A stretch of DNA of 64,000 nt. It comes from JASHPR01 sp963815375. GTDB lineage: Bacteria > Actinomycetota > Actinomycetes > Streptosporangiales > Streptosporangiaceae. The DNA lies in assembly GCA_963815375.1 (NCBI GenBank), contig CAWFGX010000001.1, positions 1,054,001-1,118,000 on the forward strand. The letters run 5' to 3'. The translations under genes were made by a program, and so were the position numbers. Positions 16,691-25,791 of the stretch are shown one piece after another (position 1 is the first letter of the stretch; the number at the start of each line of letters is the position of its first letter). The notes below the pieces were generated by a model. That model saw nothing but the letters and a program-made list of their open reading frames with translations. It made no database searches and was not told the DNA's origin.

Positions 16691-18343
16691 ATGAGTCGCC
16701 AGAGTGTGGCCAAGGCCCACCAGAAGATCCAGGAGCTTTCCTGGGAGCCGCGCTATCACGAGCCGGTATCCCAGTACGGCACCGACTACACATTCCAGAA
16801 GGCGCAGAAGAAGGACCCGCTCAAGCAGGTCCTCCGCTCGTACTTCCCGATGCAGGAGGAGAAGGACCACAGAGTATATGGCGCTGAGGATGGCGCCATC
16901 CGTGGCAATATGTTCCGGAATGTCCAGGAGCGGTGGCTGGAGTGGCAGAAGCTGTTCCTTTCCATCATCCCGCTGCCGGAGATCTCGGCCGCCCGGGCGA
17001 TGCCGCTGCTGTTCCGTACAGTGCCCAACCCAGAGCTGCACAACAGCCAGGCGATCCAGATGATCGACGAGGTCCGGCACTCCACGATCCAGCAGAACCT
17101 CAAGCGCCTGTACATGAACAACTACATCGACCCGTCCGGGTTCAACATGAGCCTTCGTGGGTTCCACGACGACTACTGCGGGACGATCGGGCGTCAGTTC
17201 GCCGAGGCGTTCATCACTGGTGACGCGATCACAGCGGCGAGCATTTACCTGACGATCGTGGCCGAGACGGCATTCACGAACACCCTGTTCGTGGCTATGC
17301 CCGCTGAGGCCGCGGCGAACGGCGACTACCTGCTGCCGACGGTGTTCCACTCGGTGCAGTCCGACGAGTCCAGGCACATCAGCAACGGTTACGCGACGCT
17401 GCTGATGGCGCTGTCCGACGAGAGCAACCGCCAGCTGCTCGAGCGCGACCTGCGGTACGCCTGGTGGAACAACCACCGGGTGGTTGACGCGGCCATCGGC
17501 ACCTTCATCGAGTACGGCACCAAGGACCGCCGCAAGGACCGCGAGTCGTACGCCGAGATGTGGCGGCGGTGGATCTATGACGACTACTACCGCAGCTACC
17601 TGGTGCCGCTGGAGAAGTACGGGCTGACCATCCCGCACGACCTCATCGAAGAGGCGTGGAACCAGATCTGGAACAAGGGTTACGTGCATGAGGTAGCCCA
17701 GTTCTTCGCCACCGGATGGCTGGCGAACTACTGGCGGATCGACCCGATGACCGACAAGGACTTCGAGTGGTTCGAGTACAAGTACCCGGGATGGTACGAC
17801 AGGTACGGCAAGTGGTGGGAGAACTACAACCGGCTCTCGCGGCCGAACGGCCACCACCCGATCGTCGCCGAGGACGTCGACTACCAGTACCCGCAGCGGT
17901 GCTGGACCTGCATGGTTCCGTGCCTGGTCCGCGAGGACATGGTGATCGATGAGGTCGACGGGCAGGTGCGTACCTACTGCCACGAGGCCTGCCGGTGGAC
18001 CGACACTGTCGCCTTCCGGCCGACCTTCCAGGGCCGGTCCACGCCGAACATGGGCCAGCTGATCGGCAAGAGGGAGTGGGAGACCCTCTACCACGGCTGG
18101 AACTGGGCCGACGTGGTCAAGGACATGGGGTTCGTGCGGGACGACGGCAAGACGATGACCGCACAGCCGCACCTGGACCTCGACCCGAAGAAGATGTGGA
18201 CGCTGGACCACCTGCGCCGCATGCCAGCGGTGCAGAGCCCCAACGTTCTGCTCAACGAGATGTCCCCGGAGGAGCGGGAGGCGTTCCACGCCAGCTACGT
18301 GCGCGGCGGGCCGGCTGGCCGCTACGCACCAGCGGATACCTGA
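16691..18343 (+). CDS. prmA: Propane 2-monooxygenase hydroxylase, large (alpha) subunit
   Basis: The start is ATG 16691 after AGAAGGGGG, giving 550 aa. All six diiron ligands of the soluble diiron monooxygenase family are present: Glu97, Glu127, His130, Glu192, Glu226 and His229. The E-x2-H pairs are EVRH and ESRH, and the spacings equal those of sMMO (30, 3, 62, 34, 3). With PrmB, C and D it inserts one O atom from O2 into short alkanes, typically propane to 2-propanol; close relatives (mimA) also oxidise acetone or phenol. A late Cys pair (CWTCMVPC) is also conserved in the family. It is the main catalytic gene of the operon. The exact substrate cannot be fixed from the sequence. Confidence 0.95.
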   Translation: MSRQSVAKAHQKIQELSWEPRYHEPVSQYGTDYTFQKAQKKDPLKQVLRSYFPMQEEKDHRVYGAEDGAIRGNMFRNVQERWLEWQKLFLSIIPLPEISAARAMPLLFRTVPNPELHNSQAIQMIDEVRHSTIQQNLKRLYMNNYIDPSGFNMSLRGFHDDYCGTIGRQFAEAFITGDAITAASIYLTIVAETAFTNTLFVAMPAEAAANGDYLLPTVFHSVQSDESRHISNGYATLLMALSDESNRQLLERDLRYAWWNNHRVVDAAIGTFIEYGTKDRRKDRESYAEMWRRWIYDDYYRSYLVPLEKYGLTIPHDLIEEAWNQIWNKGYVHEVAQFFATGWLANYWRIDPMTDKDFEWFEYKYPGWYDRYGKWWENYNRLSRPNGHHPIVAEDVDYQYPQRCWTCMVPCLVREDMVIDEVDGQVRTYCHEACRWTDTVAFRPTFQGRSTPNMGQLIGKREWETLYHGWNWADVVKDMGFVRDDGKTMTAQPHLDLDPKKMWTLDHLRRMPAVQSPNVLLNEMSPEEREAFHASYVRGGPAGRYAPADT

Positions 18344-18406
18344 GGCACAACCTGGAGGGGGCCGCCGGACCGGATGCCCGCCGGCCCCCTCCAGCTGAGG
18401 GGAGTC

Positions 18407-19501
18407 ATGGCCGATAAGCACGTCGTGCGGTTCGAGCCAGTCGGCATAAAGATCGACGTGGCCGAGGACCAGACGATCCTGCGCGCCGCAGCTGAGCAGG
18501 GAATCATGCTCATGCACGGCTGCAAGGAGGGCCAGTGCTCGTCCTGCAAGTCATTCATCCTCGACGGCGACGACATCGAGCTGGAGCGGTATTCCACTTT
18601 CGCGCTGCCCGACTTCGAGCGGGAGGAAGGCTACACGCTGCTGTGCCGGGCCCACGCGTACGAGGACATCACGATCGAGCTGCTCAACTACGACGAGGAC
18701 ATGATCCGGTCGGGGCTGCCCATCCAGGAGGCGGTCGCCGAAGTGGCCGCCAGCGAGCCCGTCACCCACGACATGCGCCGCCTGGTCCTGCGCCTTATCG
18801 AGCCGGCGGAGCTGCGGTTCTTCCCGGGCCAGTATGTCGACATCACTGTCCCGGCCACCACTCAGACCCGTTCATTCTCCATGGCCAATATTCCGGGCGG
18901 GAAGAACGGGGACAGCGCGTCGGCCGGGTCAGCCAGCGAACTCGAGTTCGTCATCAAGATCTACCCGGACGGGCTGTTCTCGCACTATCTGGACACGCGG
19001 CTGGCAATCGGCGACCGGCTGGAGCTCACTGGGCCGTTCGGTGTGTTCACGCTGCGCGAGAGCGAGGACGCCCCGCTGATCTTCGTAGGCGGCGGCGCCG
19101 GGATGGCTCCCATCCTGTCGCTGCTGAGGTCGATGGCCGAGCGCGCTATCCAGCGCCCGGCCACTTATTACTACGGCGCGCGGCGCCGCCGCGACCTGTG
19201 CTTCGAGGCTGAGCTGCGCGCGCTGGAGGAAGCCCTGCCCAGCTTCCGCTACCTGCCCGCGCTGTCCGAGCCGGGCGGCGACGGCTGGGAGGGCGAGACC
19301 GGCTTGATCACCGACGTGGTGCGACGGCACGAGGACGACCTGGCCGGCGCGCACGCGTACGTATGTGGCCCGCCGCCGATGGTGGAGGCGGCGCTGCCGA
19401 TGCTGGCCGACCTCGGAGTGGCCGACAAGCGCATCTACTACGACAAGTTCACCACGACCGGTGACCCGGAGGATGCCGACGCAGGAGGGGAGAGCCCATG
19501 A
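18407..19501 (+). CDS. prmB: Propane monooxygenase NADH reductase component
   Basis: The 364-aa protein starts at ATG 18407 after GAGGGGAG. Its N-terminal plant-type [2Fe-2S] ferredoxin has Cys39, Cys44, Cys47 and Cys80. A ferredoxin-reductase domain follows, with the FAD motif RSFS at 155-158, the NAD pyrophosphate loop GGGAG at 228-232 and a C-terminal YVCGPPPM. It passes electrons from NADH through FAD and the cluster to the diiron centre of PrmA. The prmC start overlaps its stop by 4 bp (ATGA), implying coupled translation. Confidence 0.95.
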   Translation: MADKHVVRFEPVGIKIDVAEDQTILRAAAEQGIMLMHGCKEGQCSSCKSFILDGDDIELERYSTFALPDFEREEGYTLLCRAHAYEDITIELLNYDEDMIRSGLPIQEAVAEVAASEPVTHDMRRLVLRLIEPAELRFFPGQYVDITVPATTQTRSFSMANIPGGKNGDSASAGSASELEFVIKIYPDGLFSHYLDTRLAIGDRLELTGPFGVFTLRESEDAPLIFVGGGAGMAPILSLLRSMAERAIQRPATYYYGARRRRDLCFEAELRALEEALPSFRYLPALSEPGGDGWEGETGLITDVVRRHEDDLAGAHAYVCGPPPMVEAALPMLADLGVADKRIYYDKFTTTGDPEDADAGGESP

Positions 19502-20682
19502 CAACGGAGCATGTGACCACGGGGCCAGAACGCAGCGTGCCGAGGGTAGTCTTCACCGATGCCGAGGCCGGGGCAAAGGAGTTCCCGGACTCGGATAACC
19601 GCAAGTTCACGTACTACACGCCCGCCCGGCGCAAGGCCACGCACTACGAGGACGTGACCGTTGAGGTACAGCCGGACACGCGGCACTACCTGAGCCAGGG
19701 CTGGATCTACGGCTTCTCCGACGGGACCGGCGGCTACCCGCTGGAGTGGACCGCCCTCAAGGCCTGGGGCTCTGACCGGCCCGAGCCGGAGCGCTTTCCC
19801 GGATCCGGCGGCAAGGGCTACGAGTGGCCAGCGCTCGGCTGGCACGAGTTCCGCGACCCGAACGAGGAGTGGGAACTCACCATCTACCGCTACAACGCCA
19901 ACGTTGTGCGCCAGCTCAACCAGAACGTGGACAACGCGCGGCAGTCGAAGGCGTTCGAGCAGTGGAACCGCAGCTGGGTGCGCTTCGTCGAGCGCAACCT
20001 CGGTGCCTGGATGCACGTCGACCACGGTCTGGGGATCTACTTGTTCTCCAACGCCAACCGCCGGGCCCCGACGAACATGCACAACAACGCGATCTCGGTG
20101 AACGGCATGCACCGGATCCGGTCAGCGCAGGACCTGGCACTCTACAACCTCACGCTGAGCGAGGAGATCACCATCTTCGACGGCTCGGCGCACCAGGACA
20201 CCTGGGACAACGACCCGGCGTGGCAGGGCGTCCGCGAGGTCGCCGAGCAGCTCACCGGGATCGACGACTGGTGCGAGGCCATCCTCGCGTCGAACGTCGT
20301 CTTCGAGCCGCTGGTCGGCGAGCTGTTCCGGAGCCACCTGGTGCAGCACGCGGCGCCGCGCAACGGCGACTTCGTGACCCCGACGATCATCGGGGCGGAG
20401 GAGTACGACTTCGCCGAGCGCGACCTGCGCTACACCCGGGCCATGTTCGAGCTGCTGGCCAATGACCGTGAGTTCGGCGACCAGAACAAGGCGATCATGC
20501 AGGACTGGCTGTCCACATGGGTGCCGCGCGCGATCACAGCCGCCCGCACGCTGCAGCCGCTGTGGTCGCAGCCGGAGTTGAAGCCACCGCGCTTCGAGGA
20601 CGGCCTCGACCTGGCCAAGAGCCGGTTCGCCGGCATCGTATCCGACCTGGGTCTGCAGACACCGAAGGAGCTGGTGCAGTGA
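19498..20682 (+). CDS. prmC: Propane 2-monooxygenase hydroxylase, small (beta) subunit
   Basis: The 394-aa protein is the ferritin-like beta subunit. It pairs with PrmA in the hydroxylase but lacks its own iron ligands. Family segments include FTYYTPARRKATHYEDVT, QGWIYGFSDGTGGYPLEWT and the helical QNVDNARQSKAFEQWN. It overlaps prmB by 4 bp at the start and prmD by 4 bp at the end (GTGA), so stoichiometric coupled translation is likely. Length and content are normal for the family. Confidence 0.95.
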   Translation: MTTEHVTTGPERSVPRVVFTDAEAGAKEFPDSDNRKFTYYTPARRKATHYEDVTVEVQPDTRHYLSQGWIYGFSDGTGGYPLEWTALKAWGSDRPEPERFPGSGGKGYEWPALGWHEFRDPNEEWELTIYRYNANVVRQLNQNVDNARQSKAFEQWNRSWVRFVERNLGAWMHVDHGLGIYLFSNANRRAPTNMHNNAISVNGMHRIRSAQDLALYNLTLSEEITIFDGSAHQDTWDNDPAWQGVREVAEQLTGIDDWCEAILASNVVFEPLVGELFRSHLVQHAAPRNGDFVTPTIIGAEEYDFAERDLRYTRAMFELLANDREFGDQNKAIMQDWLSTWVPRAITAARTLQPLWSQPELKPPRFEDGLDLAKSRFAGIVSDLGLQTPKELVQ

Positions 20683-21053
20683 CCACGTTCAAGACAGCGG
20701 AGAGCCCGTTCAAATCCAACAACACCGCATCCGGCAGAAGCGGCTTCACCCTCATGAACAACCAGGTCGGCGAGGTGGTGGCGGAGGTGATGGCCACGAA
20801 GCCGAACGTCAAGGTCACCTACCTGCCGTCGATGATGCGGGTCGACGCGACCGGGCGGATGGAGGTCGTCTACGACGAGATCTCTGAGGCGCTGGGCGAG
20901 GAGCCCGGGTTCTTCGACAGCGCCGAGCTCGAGGAGGACATGTCGACGCACTACGGCCGGATGATCCACACCGACGAGAAGACGATCTTCGTCGCCAACC
21001 CGGAGGACGCCGCGGAGGAACTCGGCTTCGACCTTAAGACGGTATCAACGTAG
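20679..21053 (+). CDS. prmD: Monooxygenase coupling/effector protein (MmoB/DmpM family)
   Basis: I take the GTG at 20679, overlapping the prmC stop, as the start, giving 124 aa. The protein is the small cofactor-free regulator of diiron monooxygenases. It has the central VGEVVAEVMATKPNVKVTYL followed by PSMMRVD and EISEALGEE. It binds the hydroxylase and gates substrate access and electron transfer. After it comes an 85-bp gap with a strong RNA structure before the accessory half of the operon. Confidence 0.93.
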   Translation: MTTFKTAESPFKSNNTASGRSGFTLMNNQVGEVVAEVMATKPNVKVTYLPSMMRVDATGRMEVVYDEISEALGEEPGFFDSAELEEDMSTHYGRMIHTDEKTIFVANPEDAAEELGFDLKTVST

Positions 21054-21057
21054 CCGT

Positions 21058-21120
21058 CCGCGGGCACAACTCGGGGTAACACCCCAGCCTGCGCTGGGGT
21101 GACCCCGGACCGTCCCGCGG
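21058..21120 (+). other. Large intercistronic stem-loop between prmD and the amidohydrolase gene
   Basis: CCGCGGG (21058-21064) pairs with CCCGCGG (21114-21120). Inside, CGGGGT (21072-21077) pairs with ACCCCG (21102-21107), and CACCCCAGC (21080-21088) pairs with GCTGGGGTG (21093-21101) around a CTGC loop. No T-tract follows. It could be a partial terminator, an RNA-processing or stability element that raises prmABCD mRNA over the downstream genes, or an attenuator. The next ribosome-binding site (AAGGAGG) begins just after it. Confidence 0.7.
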
Positions 21121-21138
21121 AGCGTGCAAGGAGGCACG

Positions 21139-22167
21139 GTGTACGAGAAAGATGGCGAGAAGTACTTCATCGTCGACGGCCACCTCCACTACTGGAACGC
21201 CGCGCCCGACAACTGGGTGCCGGGCGCGGAGAACTTCGCCAAGGGATGGATCGAGTGCTTCCACGCTTACCAGGGCCTCGGCCCGCCCGAGACGCACTGG
21301 CCGCTTGAGCACTTTGAGAAGTACTCAGAAGACGACCTGATGAAGGACGTCTTCGACGACGGCCACGTGGACGTCGCGATCTTCCAGCCGACATATCTGA
21401 AGGAGTGGTACAAGGAGGGCTTCAACACCACCGAGCGCAACGCGCTGATGGGACAGAAGCACCCAGGCAAGTTCGTCTACAACACCCGCTGGGACCCGCG
21501 CGAGGGCGATAAGGGACTGGCCCAGCTCCGGGAGAACGTCGAGCGTTTCGGCTCCAAGGGCTGCAAGCTGTACACCGCCGAGTGGAGCAACGGCTCGCGT
21601 GGCTGGAAGCTGACCGACCCCGAGGCCTACCGCTACCTGGAGGCCTGCCAGGAGCTCGGCGTCAAGAACGTCCACGTGCACAAGGGCCCGACGATCTGGC
21701 CGCTGGACAAGGACGCGTTTGACGTGTCCGACGTCGACCACGTTGCCACCGACTTCCCGGAGCTGAACTTCATCGTCGAGCACGTCGGGCTGCCGCGGAT
21801 CGAGGACTTCTGCTTCATAGCGGTGCAGGAGCCGAACGTCTACGCTGGCCTGGCCGTGGTCATCGGCGGGCTGATGCACGCGCGGCCGAGGTTCTTCGCC
21901 AAGGTCATGGGCGAGCTGCTGTTCTGGGTCGGCGAGGACAAGATGCTCTTCGGCAGCGACTACGCGATCTGGGAGCCGAAGTGGCAGGTCGAGGGGTTCG
22001 TTGACTGGGAGATGCCAGACGGCGACGAGTTCGCTGACTACCCGCGGCTGAGCTCGGACGGCAAGAAGAAGATCCTTGGGCTGAACGCCGCCCGGCTGTA
22101 CGGGATTGACGTGCCCGCCGAGTATCACCTGCACGAGCAGCGCATCGCCGGCGTGGCCGGGTCATGA
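21139..22167 (+). CDS. Amidohydrolase-2 family metal-dependent hydrolase/decarboxylase
   Basis: The start is GTG 21139 with AAGGAGG 5 nt upstream, giving 342 aa. The protein is an ACMSD-like TIM-barrel amidohydrolase. It has the N-terminal metal motif DGHLHYW (His15, His17), a middle VHVHKGPTIWP, then FIVEHVGLP and the late catalytic Asp in FGSDYAIWEP. Members hydrolyse or decarboxylate small carboxylates. Homologues sit directly after the coupling-protein gene in mycobacterial-type mim/prm operons, but the exact reaction there is not known to me. Its stop overlaps the next start by 4 bp, so it belongs to the accessory block of the operon. Confidence 0.88.
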   Translation: MYEKDGEKYFIVDGHLHYWNAAPDNWVPGAENFAKGWIECFHAYQGLGPPETHWPLEHFEKYSEDDLMKDVFDDGHVDVAIFQPTYLKEWYKEGFNTTERNALMGQKHPGKFVYNTRWDPREGDKGLAQLRENVERFGSKGCKLYTAEWSNGSRGWKLTDPEAYRYLEACQELGVKNVHVHKGPTIWPLDKDAFDVSDVDHVATDFPELNFIVEHVGLPRIEDFCFIAVQEPNVYAGLAVVIGGLMHARPRFFAKVMGELLFWVGEDKMLFGSDYAIWEPKWQVEGFVDWEMPDGDEFADYPRLSSDGKKKILGLNAARLYGIDVPAEYHLHEQRIAGVAGS

Positions 22168-23009
22168 CGACCCTGCCCTCGACCTCGCCGGCGGGGCCGG
22201 GGGGGCTGAGCGTGGTGGGTCGTGCCGGCCATCCCGCGGGCGCTGAACGCTGCCCGGGGGATGACCGCCACGACCTGGGGTCACCGCCGCCGGTACTTAC
22301 CAGGGAACTGGCGGCGGCCGTCCTGTCCGCTCTGGCGGCCGTCCGCGATCCCGAGCTGGACGAGCCGATCACTTCGCTCGGCTTCGTGACGTCAGCCACG
22401 GTCTCGCGTGACGGCGACGCGCAGGTCCGGCTGCGGCTGCCGACCTACTTTTGCGCGCCAAACTTCGCGTTCCTGATGGTGGCCGACGCGTACGACGCGG
22501 TCGCGGGTCTTGACGGTATCCGCAGCGCGCAGGTGGTGCTGGAGGATCACTTCGCCTCGGACGCGATCAACGGCGGCGTGGCCGCCCGGGCGGGCTTTGC
22601 CCGCGCATTCGACGGCGAGGCCGTCGGCGAGCTGCACGAGCTGCGCACGAACTTCCTGCGCAAGGCCGTGATGGCCGGCACCGACCATGTGTGCCGTCCG
22701 CTGCTGGCCGGGGGCGCCGGGCCCGCGTCGCTGGTGGAGATGACCCTCGGCCAGCTTCCCGCGTCGCCTGGTCTTGACCGGCTGCGGCAGCGGCGATCCG
22801 AACTCGGCCTGCCCGCGGGCGACGAAGCCCCGCTGGTCATTGACCCGGTGACCGGTGCCGGTGTGGGCGAAGGAGAGCTGCCGCTCCACCTGCGCCGGGC
22901 CCGCGTCACCGGTATCAGCATCCAGGCGAACGCGAGTATCTGCCGGGGGATGCTCCAGGCCCGGTACGCGACCTCCCCTTCAGCCGAGGAAACCGAGAGG
23001 AAGCCTTAA
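22164..23009 (+). CDS. MIP18/DUF59 (PaaD-like) iron-sulfur assembly family protein with long C-terminal extension
   Basis: The 281-aa protein has an unstructured 45-residue N-terminus, then a MIP18/DUF59 domain at ~45-135 (LAAVRDPELDEPITSLGFV; a Cys in LPTYFCAPNFAF). A ~145-residue extension follows that I do not recognise. MIP18-type proteins help insert Fe-S clusters or assemble metal centres; PaaD does so for the phenylacetyl-CoA oxygenase, also a diiron enzyme. In this operon it could load the PrmB cluster or assist the PrmA diiron site. It overlaps the upstream gene by 4 bp and the downstream gene by 1 bp (TAATG). Confidence 0.82.
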   Translation: MTTLPSTSPAGPGGLSVVGRAGHPAGAERCPGDDRHDLGSPPPVLTRELAAAVLSALAAVRDPELDEPITSLGFVTSATVSRDGDAQVRLRLPTYFCAPNFAFLMVADAYDAVAGLDGIRSAQVVLEDHFASDAINGGVAARAGFARAFDGEAVGELHELRTNFLRKAVMAGTDHVCRPLLAGGAGPASLVEMTLGQLPASPGLDRLRQRRSELGLPAGDEAPLVIDPVTGAGVGEGELPLHLRRARVTGISIQANASICRGMLQARYATSPSAEETERKP

Positions 23010-24034
23010 TGAAGGCAGTCCGGCTGCATGAGTTCCACGCTCAGCCAGTGATCGACGAGGTGCCCGAGCCCGTCATCTCCGGCCCGAACGACGTGATCGT
23101 GAAGATCGGCGGCGCCGGGGTCTGCCGCACCGACCTGCACATCATCGACGGGCAATGGGACGCGGCGATGGGCACACCGCTGCCGTACATCCTGGGTCAC
23201 GAGAACGCAGGCTGGGTGCACGCTACTGGCCCGGCGGTCACCAGCGTGGCCGAGGGCGACACGGTGATCCTGCACCCGACGCCGACCTGCGGCCTGTGCC
23301 GGGCCTGCCGGGCAGGCGACGACATGCACTGCGTCAGGAGCGAGTTCCCTGGCCTGTCCCGCGACGGCGGGATGGCGGAGTTCCTGCTCACCTCAGAGCG
23401 GGCCTGTGTGAAGCTGAATCCGCAGACCCAGCCAGCCGACGTCGCCGCACTGGCCGACGCCGGGATCACCGCCTATCACGCGGTCCGCAAGGCCCTTCCG
23501 CTGCTGTACCCAGGCACCACGTGCGTGGTCACCGGTGCCGGCGGACTGGGCCACATCGGCATCCAGTGCCTGGCCGCGCTCACCGCCACGAGAGTCGTGG
23601 TGGTCGACCGCAGCCCCGACGCGCTGAAGCTCGCCGAGCAGCTCGGTGCCCGGCACACCGTGGTGGCCGACGGGGACCAGGTCGAGGCGGTGAAGGAGCT
23701 CACAGGCGGCCGCGGCGCCGACGTCGTGCTCGACTTCGTCGCCGAGCAGGGCGCCGAGATGGATGGCTGGGCGATGACAGCCGAGGCCGGCTCGTACTTC
23801 GTGATCGGCTATGGCGGCACGCTGACGATCCCGACCCTGGACATCATCTCGACCGAGCGCAACATCATCGGCAACATCGTGGGTACCTACAACGACCTGG
23901 CCGAGCTCATGGTGCTGGCCCAGGACGGCAAGGTGACCCTGCACACCAGGACCTACCCGCTAGCCGAGGCGCCCGAGGCCCTGGCCGACCTGGACGCTGG
24001 CCGGGTCCGCGGACGCGCCATCCTCGTGCCCTAG
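23009..24034 (+). CDS. Zinc-dependent alcohol dehydrogenase (NAD-linked, 2-propanol-type)
   Basis: The 341-aa medium-chain dehydrogenase has catalytic-zinc residues Cys39 and His64-Glu65 (GHEN). The structural-zinc lobe has Cys94, Cys97, Cys100 and Cys108. The Rossmann motif GAGGLG is at 176-181, with Asp in VVVDRS favouring NAD. Its place immediately after the monooxygenase genes matches the prm-linked secondary alcohol dehydrogenase of propane degraders. It would oxidise the 2-alkanol product to a ketone. The start overlaps the preceding stop by one base. Confidence 0.93.
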   Translation: MKAVRLHEFHAQPVIDEVPEPVISGPNDVIVKIGGAGVCRTDLHIIDGQWDAAMGTPLPYILGHENAGWVHATGPAVTSVAEGDTVILHPTPTCGLCRACRAGDDMHCVRSEFPGLSRDGGMAEFLLTSERACVKLNPQTQPADVAALADAGITAYHAVRKALPLLYPGTTCVVTGAGGLGHIGIQCLAALTATRVVVVDRSPDALKLAEQLGARHTVVADGDQVEAVKELTGGRGADVVLDFVAEQGAEMDGWAMTAEAGSYFVIGYGGTLTIPTLDIISTERNIIGNIVGTYNDLAELMVLAQDGKVTLHTRTYPLAEAPEALADLDAGRVRGRAILVP

Positions 24035-24096
24035 CGCGGAGCCTGGCAGGCGACAAGGAGGACCACACCACAACCTGAGTGCGATTAGGGGGAGCC

Positions 24097-25788
24097 ATGG
24101 CCAAGGAACTGCGGTTCGGGGAGGACGCCCGCGGACGTTTGCTCGCGGGCGTGGACAAGCTCGCTGATGCCGTGAAGCCGACGCTGGGGCCGAAGGGCCG
24201 CAACGCGATCCTGGAGAAGGTCACCGGCTCCCCGGTGGTCACCAACGACGGCGTGACGATCGCGCGCGAGGTCTACCTGCAGGACCAGTTCGAGAACATG
24301 GGCGCTCAGCTGGTGAAGGAAGCGGCGATCAAGACCAACGACATCGTCGGCGACGGCACCACGACGGCAACCGTCCTGGCTCAGGCGATAGTCCGGGAGG
24401 GCATGGCCGCGATCGGTGACGGCGCCAACCCCGTGCTGCTCAAGAGGGGCATCGACCTTGCCGTCGGCCGCCTGGTCGAGTACCTGGACAAGGTGGCCCG
24501 GCCGGTGACCACTGAGCAGGACTACGCGCGGGTGGCCGCGATCTCCGCTAATGACGACGAGACCGTCGGGGCAGTGATCGCGAATGCGCTGCACACGGTC
24601 GGCGACGCAGGCGTAATCACCGTCGAGGAAGCCGCGGTTCCCGGCATGAGCGTCGAGTTCACCGAGGGCTTCGAGTTCGAGAACGGGTACCTCTCGCCCT
24701 ACATGGTGACGAGCCCGGCCGCCATGGAAGCGGTCCTCGACGAGCCGTACCTGCTGCTGTGCAGCGAGAAGATCACAAAGGTGCAGCAGCTGATGCCGCT
24801 GCTGGACAAGATCATGCAGGCGCCGCGCCCGCTGCTCATCATCGCCGAGTCCGTCGAGGGCACTGCGCTGAGCATGCTCGTGCACAACCACGTCAGCGGC
24901 GTCTTCCAGTGTGTGGCCGTGCGGGCGCCGGGGTTCGGCGACCGGCGGCTGCACAAGCTGGAGGACATCGCGGCGCTGACCGGCGGCACCGTCTTCAGCA
25001 GGCACTCCGGACTCACCCTGGAGACGCTGACTGTTGAGCACCTCGGCCGGGCGGCCCAGGTGCGGGTCACCGCCGACTGGACCACGATCATCGGCGGCCA
25101 TGGCTCAGCGGCCGACGTCGAATTCCGGCTGACACAGCTGCGGGCCGAGCTCGAGCGGGCCAGCTACGGGGTTGACGAGGATGTTCTGACCGAGCGGATC
25201 GGCGCTCTGTCGGGCAAGGTCGCAGTGATCCGCGTGGGCGCTGCGACCCCGGCAGAGCTGAAGGAGCTGCAGCACCGCGTGGAGGACGCGCTGTCGGCCA
25301 CCAGGGCCGCGATGGCCGAGGGCATCGTCGCGGGCGGCGGGGCGGCGCTGCTGCACGCCAGGGCAGCGCTGGATAAGGTGACCGCCCACGGAGACTACGC
25401 CGCGGGCGTGGAGATCGTCCGCCGCGTGCTGTCCGAGCCGGCCAGCCTGATCGCGGCCAACGCGGGCTACTCCGGCGAGGAAGTCACGACCCGGCTGGCG
25501 CCGCTTGCCGCCGACGAGGGTTTCGACGCCCTGAAGGGCCTGTACGGCAACATGATCGACATGGGCATCGTGGACCCGCTCCGTGTGACCCGGTCGGCGC
25601 TTCAGGGTGGCGCCTCGGTCGCCGGGCTGCTGCTCACCACCAGCACCCTGGTGGCTGAGGAACAGACGCCGTGGGGCGGGAGCCGGGCGCTGATGACCGA
25701 GTACGGCGCCCTGGACGAGGGCCTGCACCAGCCGTCGCCGGACGCCACAATGCCGCAGTCGCTCGGGCTTGGGCCGTCCGTGGGCTGA
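24097..25788 (+). CDS. mimG: GroEL-like chaperonin dedicated to the diiron monooxygenase (MimG-type)
   Basis: I start at ATG 24097, with GGGGGAG just upstream, giving 563 aa. It is a full-length Hsp60. It has LGPKGRNAILEK, TNDGVTIAREV (Asp51), the ATPase core GDGTTT at 86-91, a complete apical domain and EGIVAGGGAAL near 410. The C-terminus (LHQPSPDATMPQSLGLG) lacks the GGM or His-rich tails of housekeeping GroELs, and no groES lies nearby. A specific chaperonin, MimG, is known to be required for folding mycobacterial MimA, and this is its positional and family counterpart. Another groEL elsewhere in the genome presumably serves general folding. Confidence 0.92.
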   Translation: MAKELRFGEDARGRLLAGVDKLADAVKPTLGPKGRNAILEKVTGSPVVTNDGVTIAREVYLQDQFENMGAQLVKEAAIKTNDIVGDGTTTATVLAQAIVREGMAAIGDGANPVLLKRGIDLAVGRLVEYLDKVARPVTTEQDYARVAAISANDDETVGAVIANALHTVGDAGVITVEEAAVPGMSVEFTEGFEFENGYLSPYMVTSPAAMEAVLDEPYLLLCSEKITKVQQLMPLLDKIMQAPRPLLIIAESVEGTALSMLVHNHVSGVFQCVAVRAPGFGDRRLHKLEDIAALTGGTVFSRHSGLTLETLTVEHLGRAAQVRVTADWTTIIGGHGSAADVEFRLTQLRAELERASYGVDEDVLTERIGALSGKVAVIRVGAATPAELKELQHRVEDALSATRAAMAEGIVAGGGAALLHARAALDKVTAHGDYAAGVEIVRRVLSEPASLIAANAGYSGEEVTTRLAPLAADEGFDALKGLYGNMIDMGIVDPLRVTRSALQGGASVAGLLLTTSTLVAEEQTPWGGSRALMTEYGALDEGLHQPSPDATMPQSLGLGPSVG

Positions 25789-25791
25789 TCC

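Noticed and set aside
16427..18517. Very long open frame antisense to prmA (and similar ones antisense to mntH, adnA, mtrB and others)
   Set aside because: They mirror genuine genes with strong motifs on the other strand, have no family features, and arise from the strong third-position GC bias.
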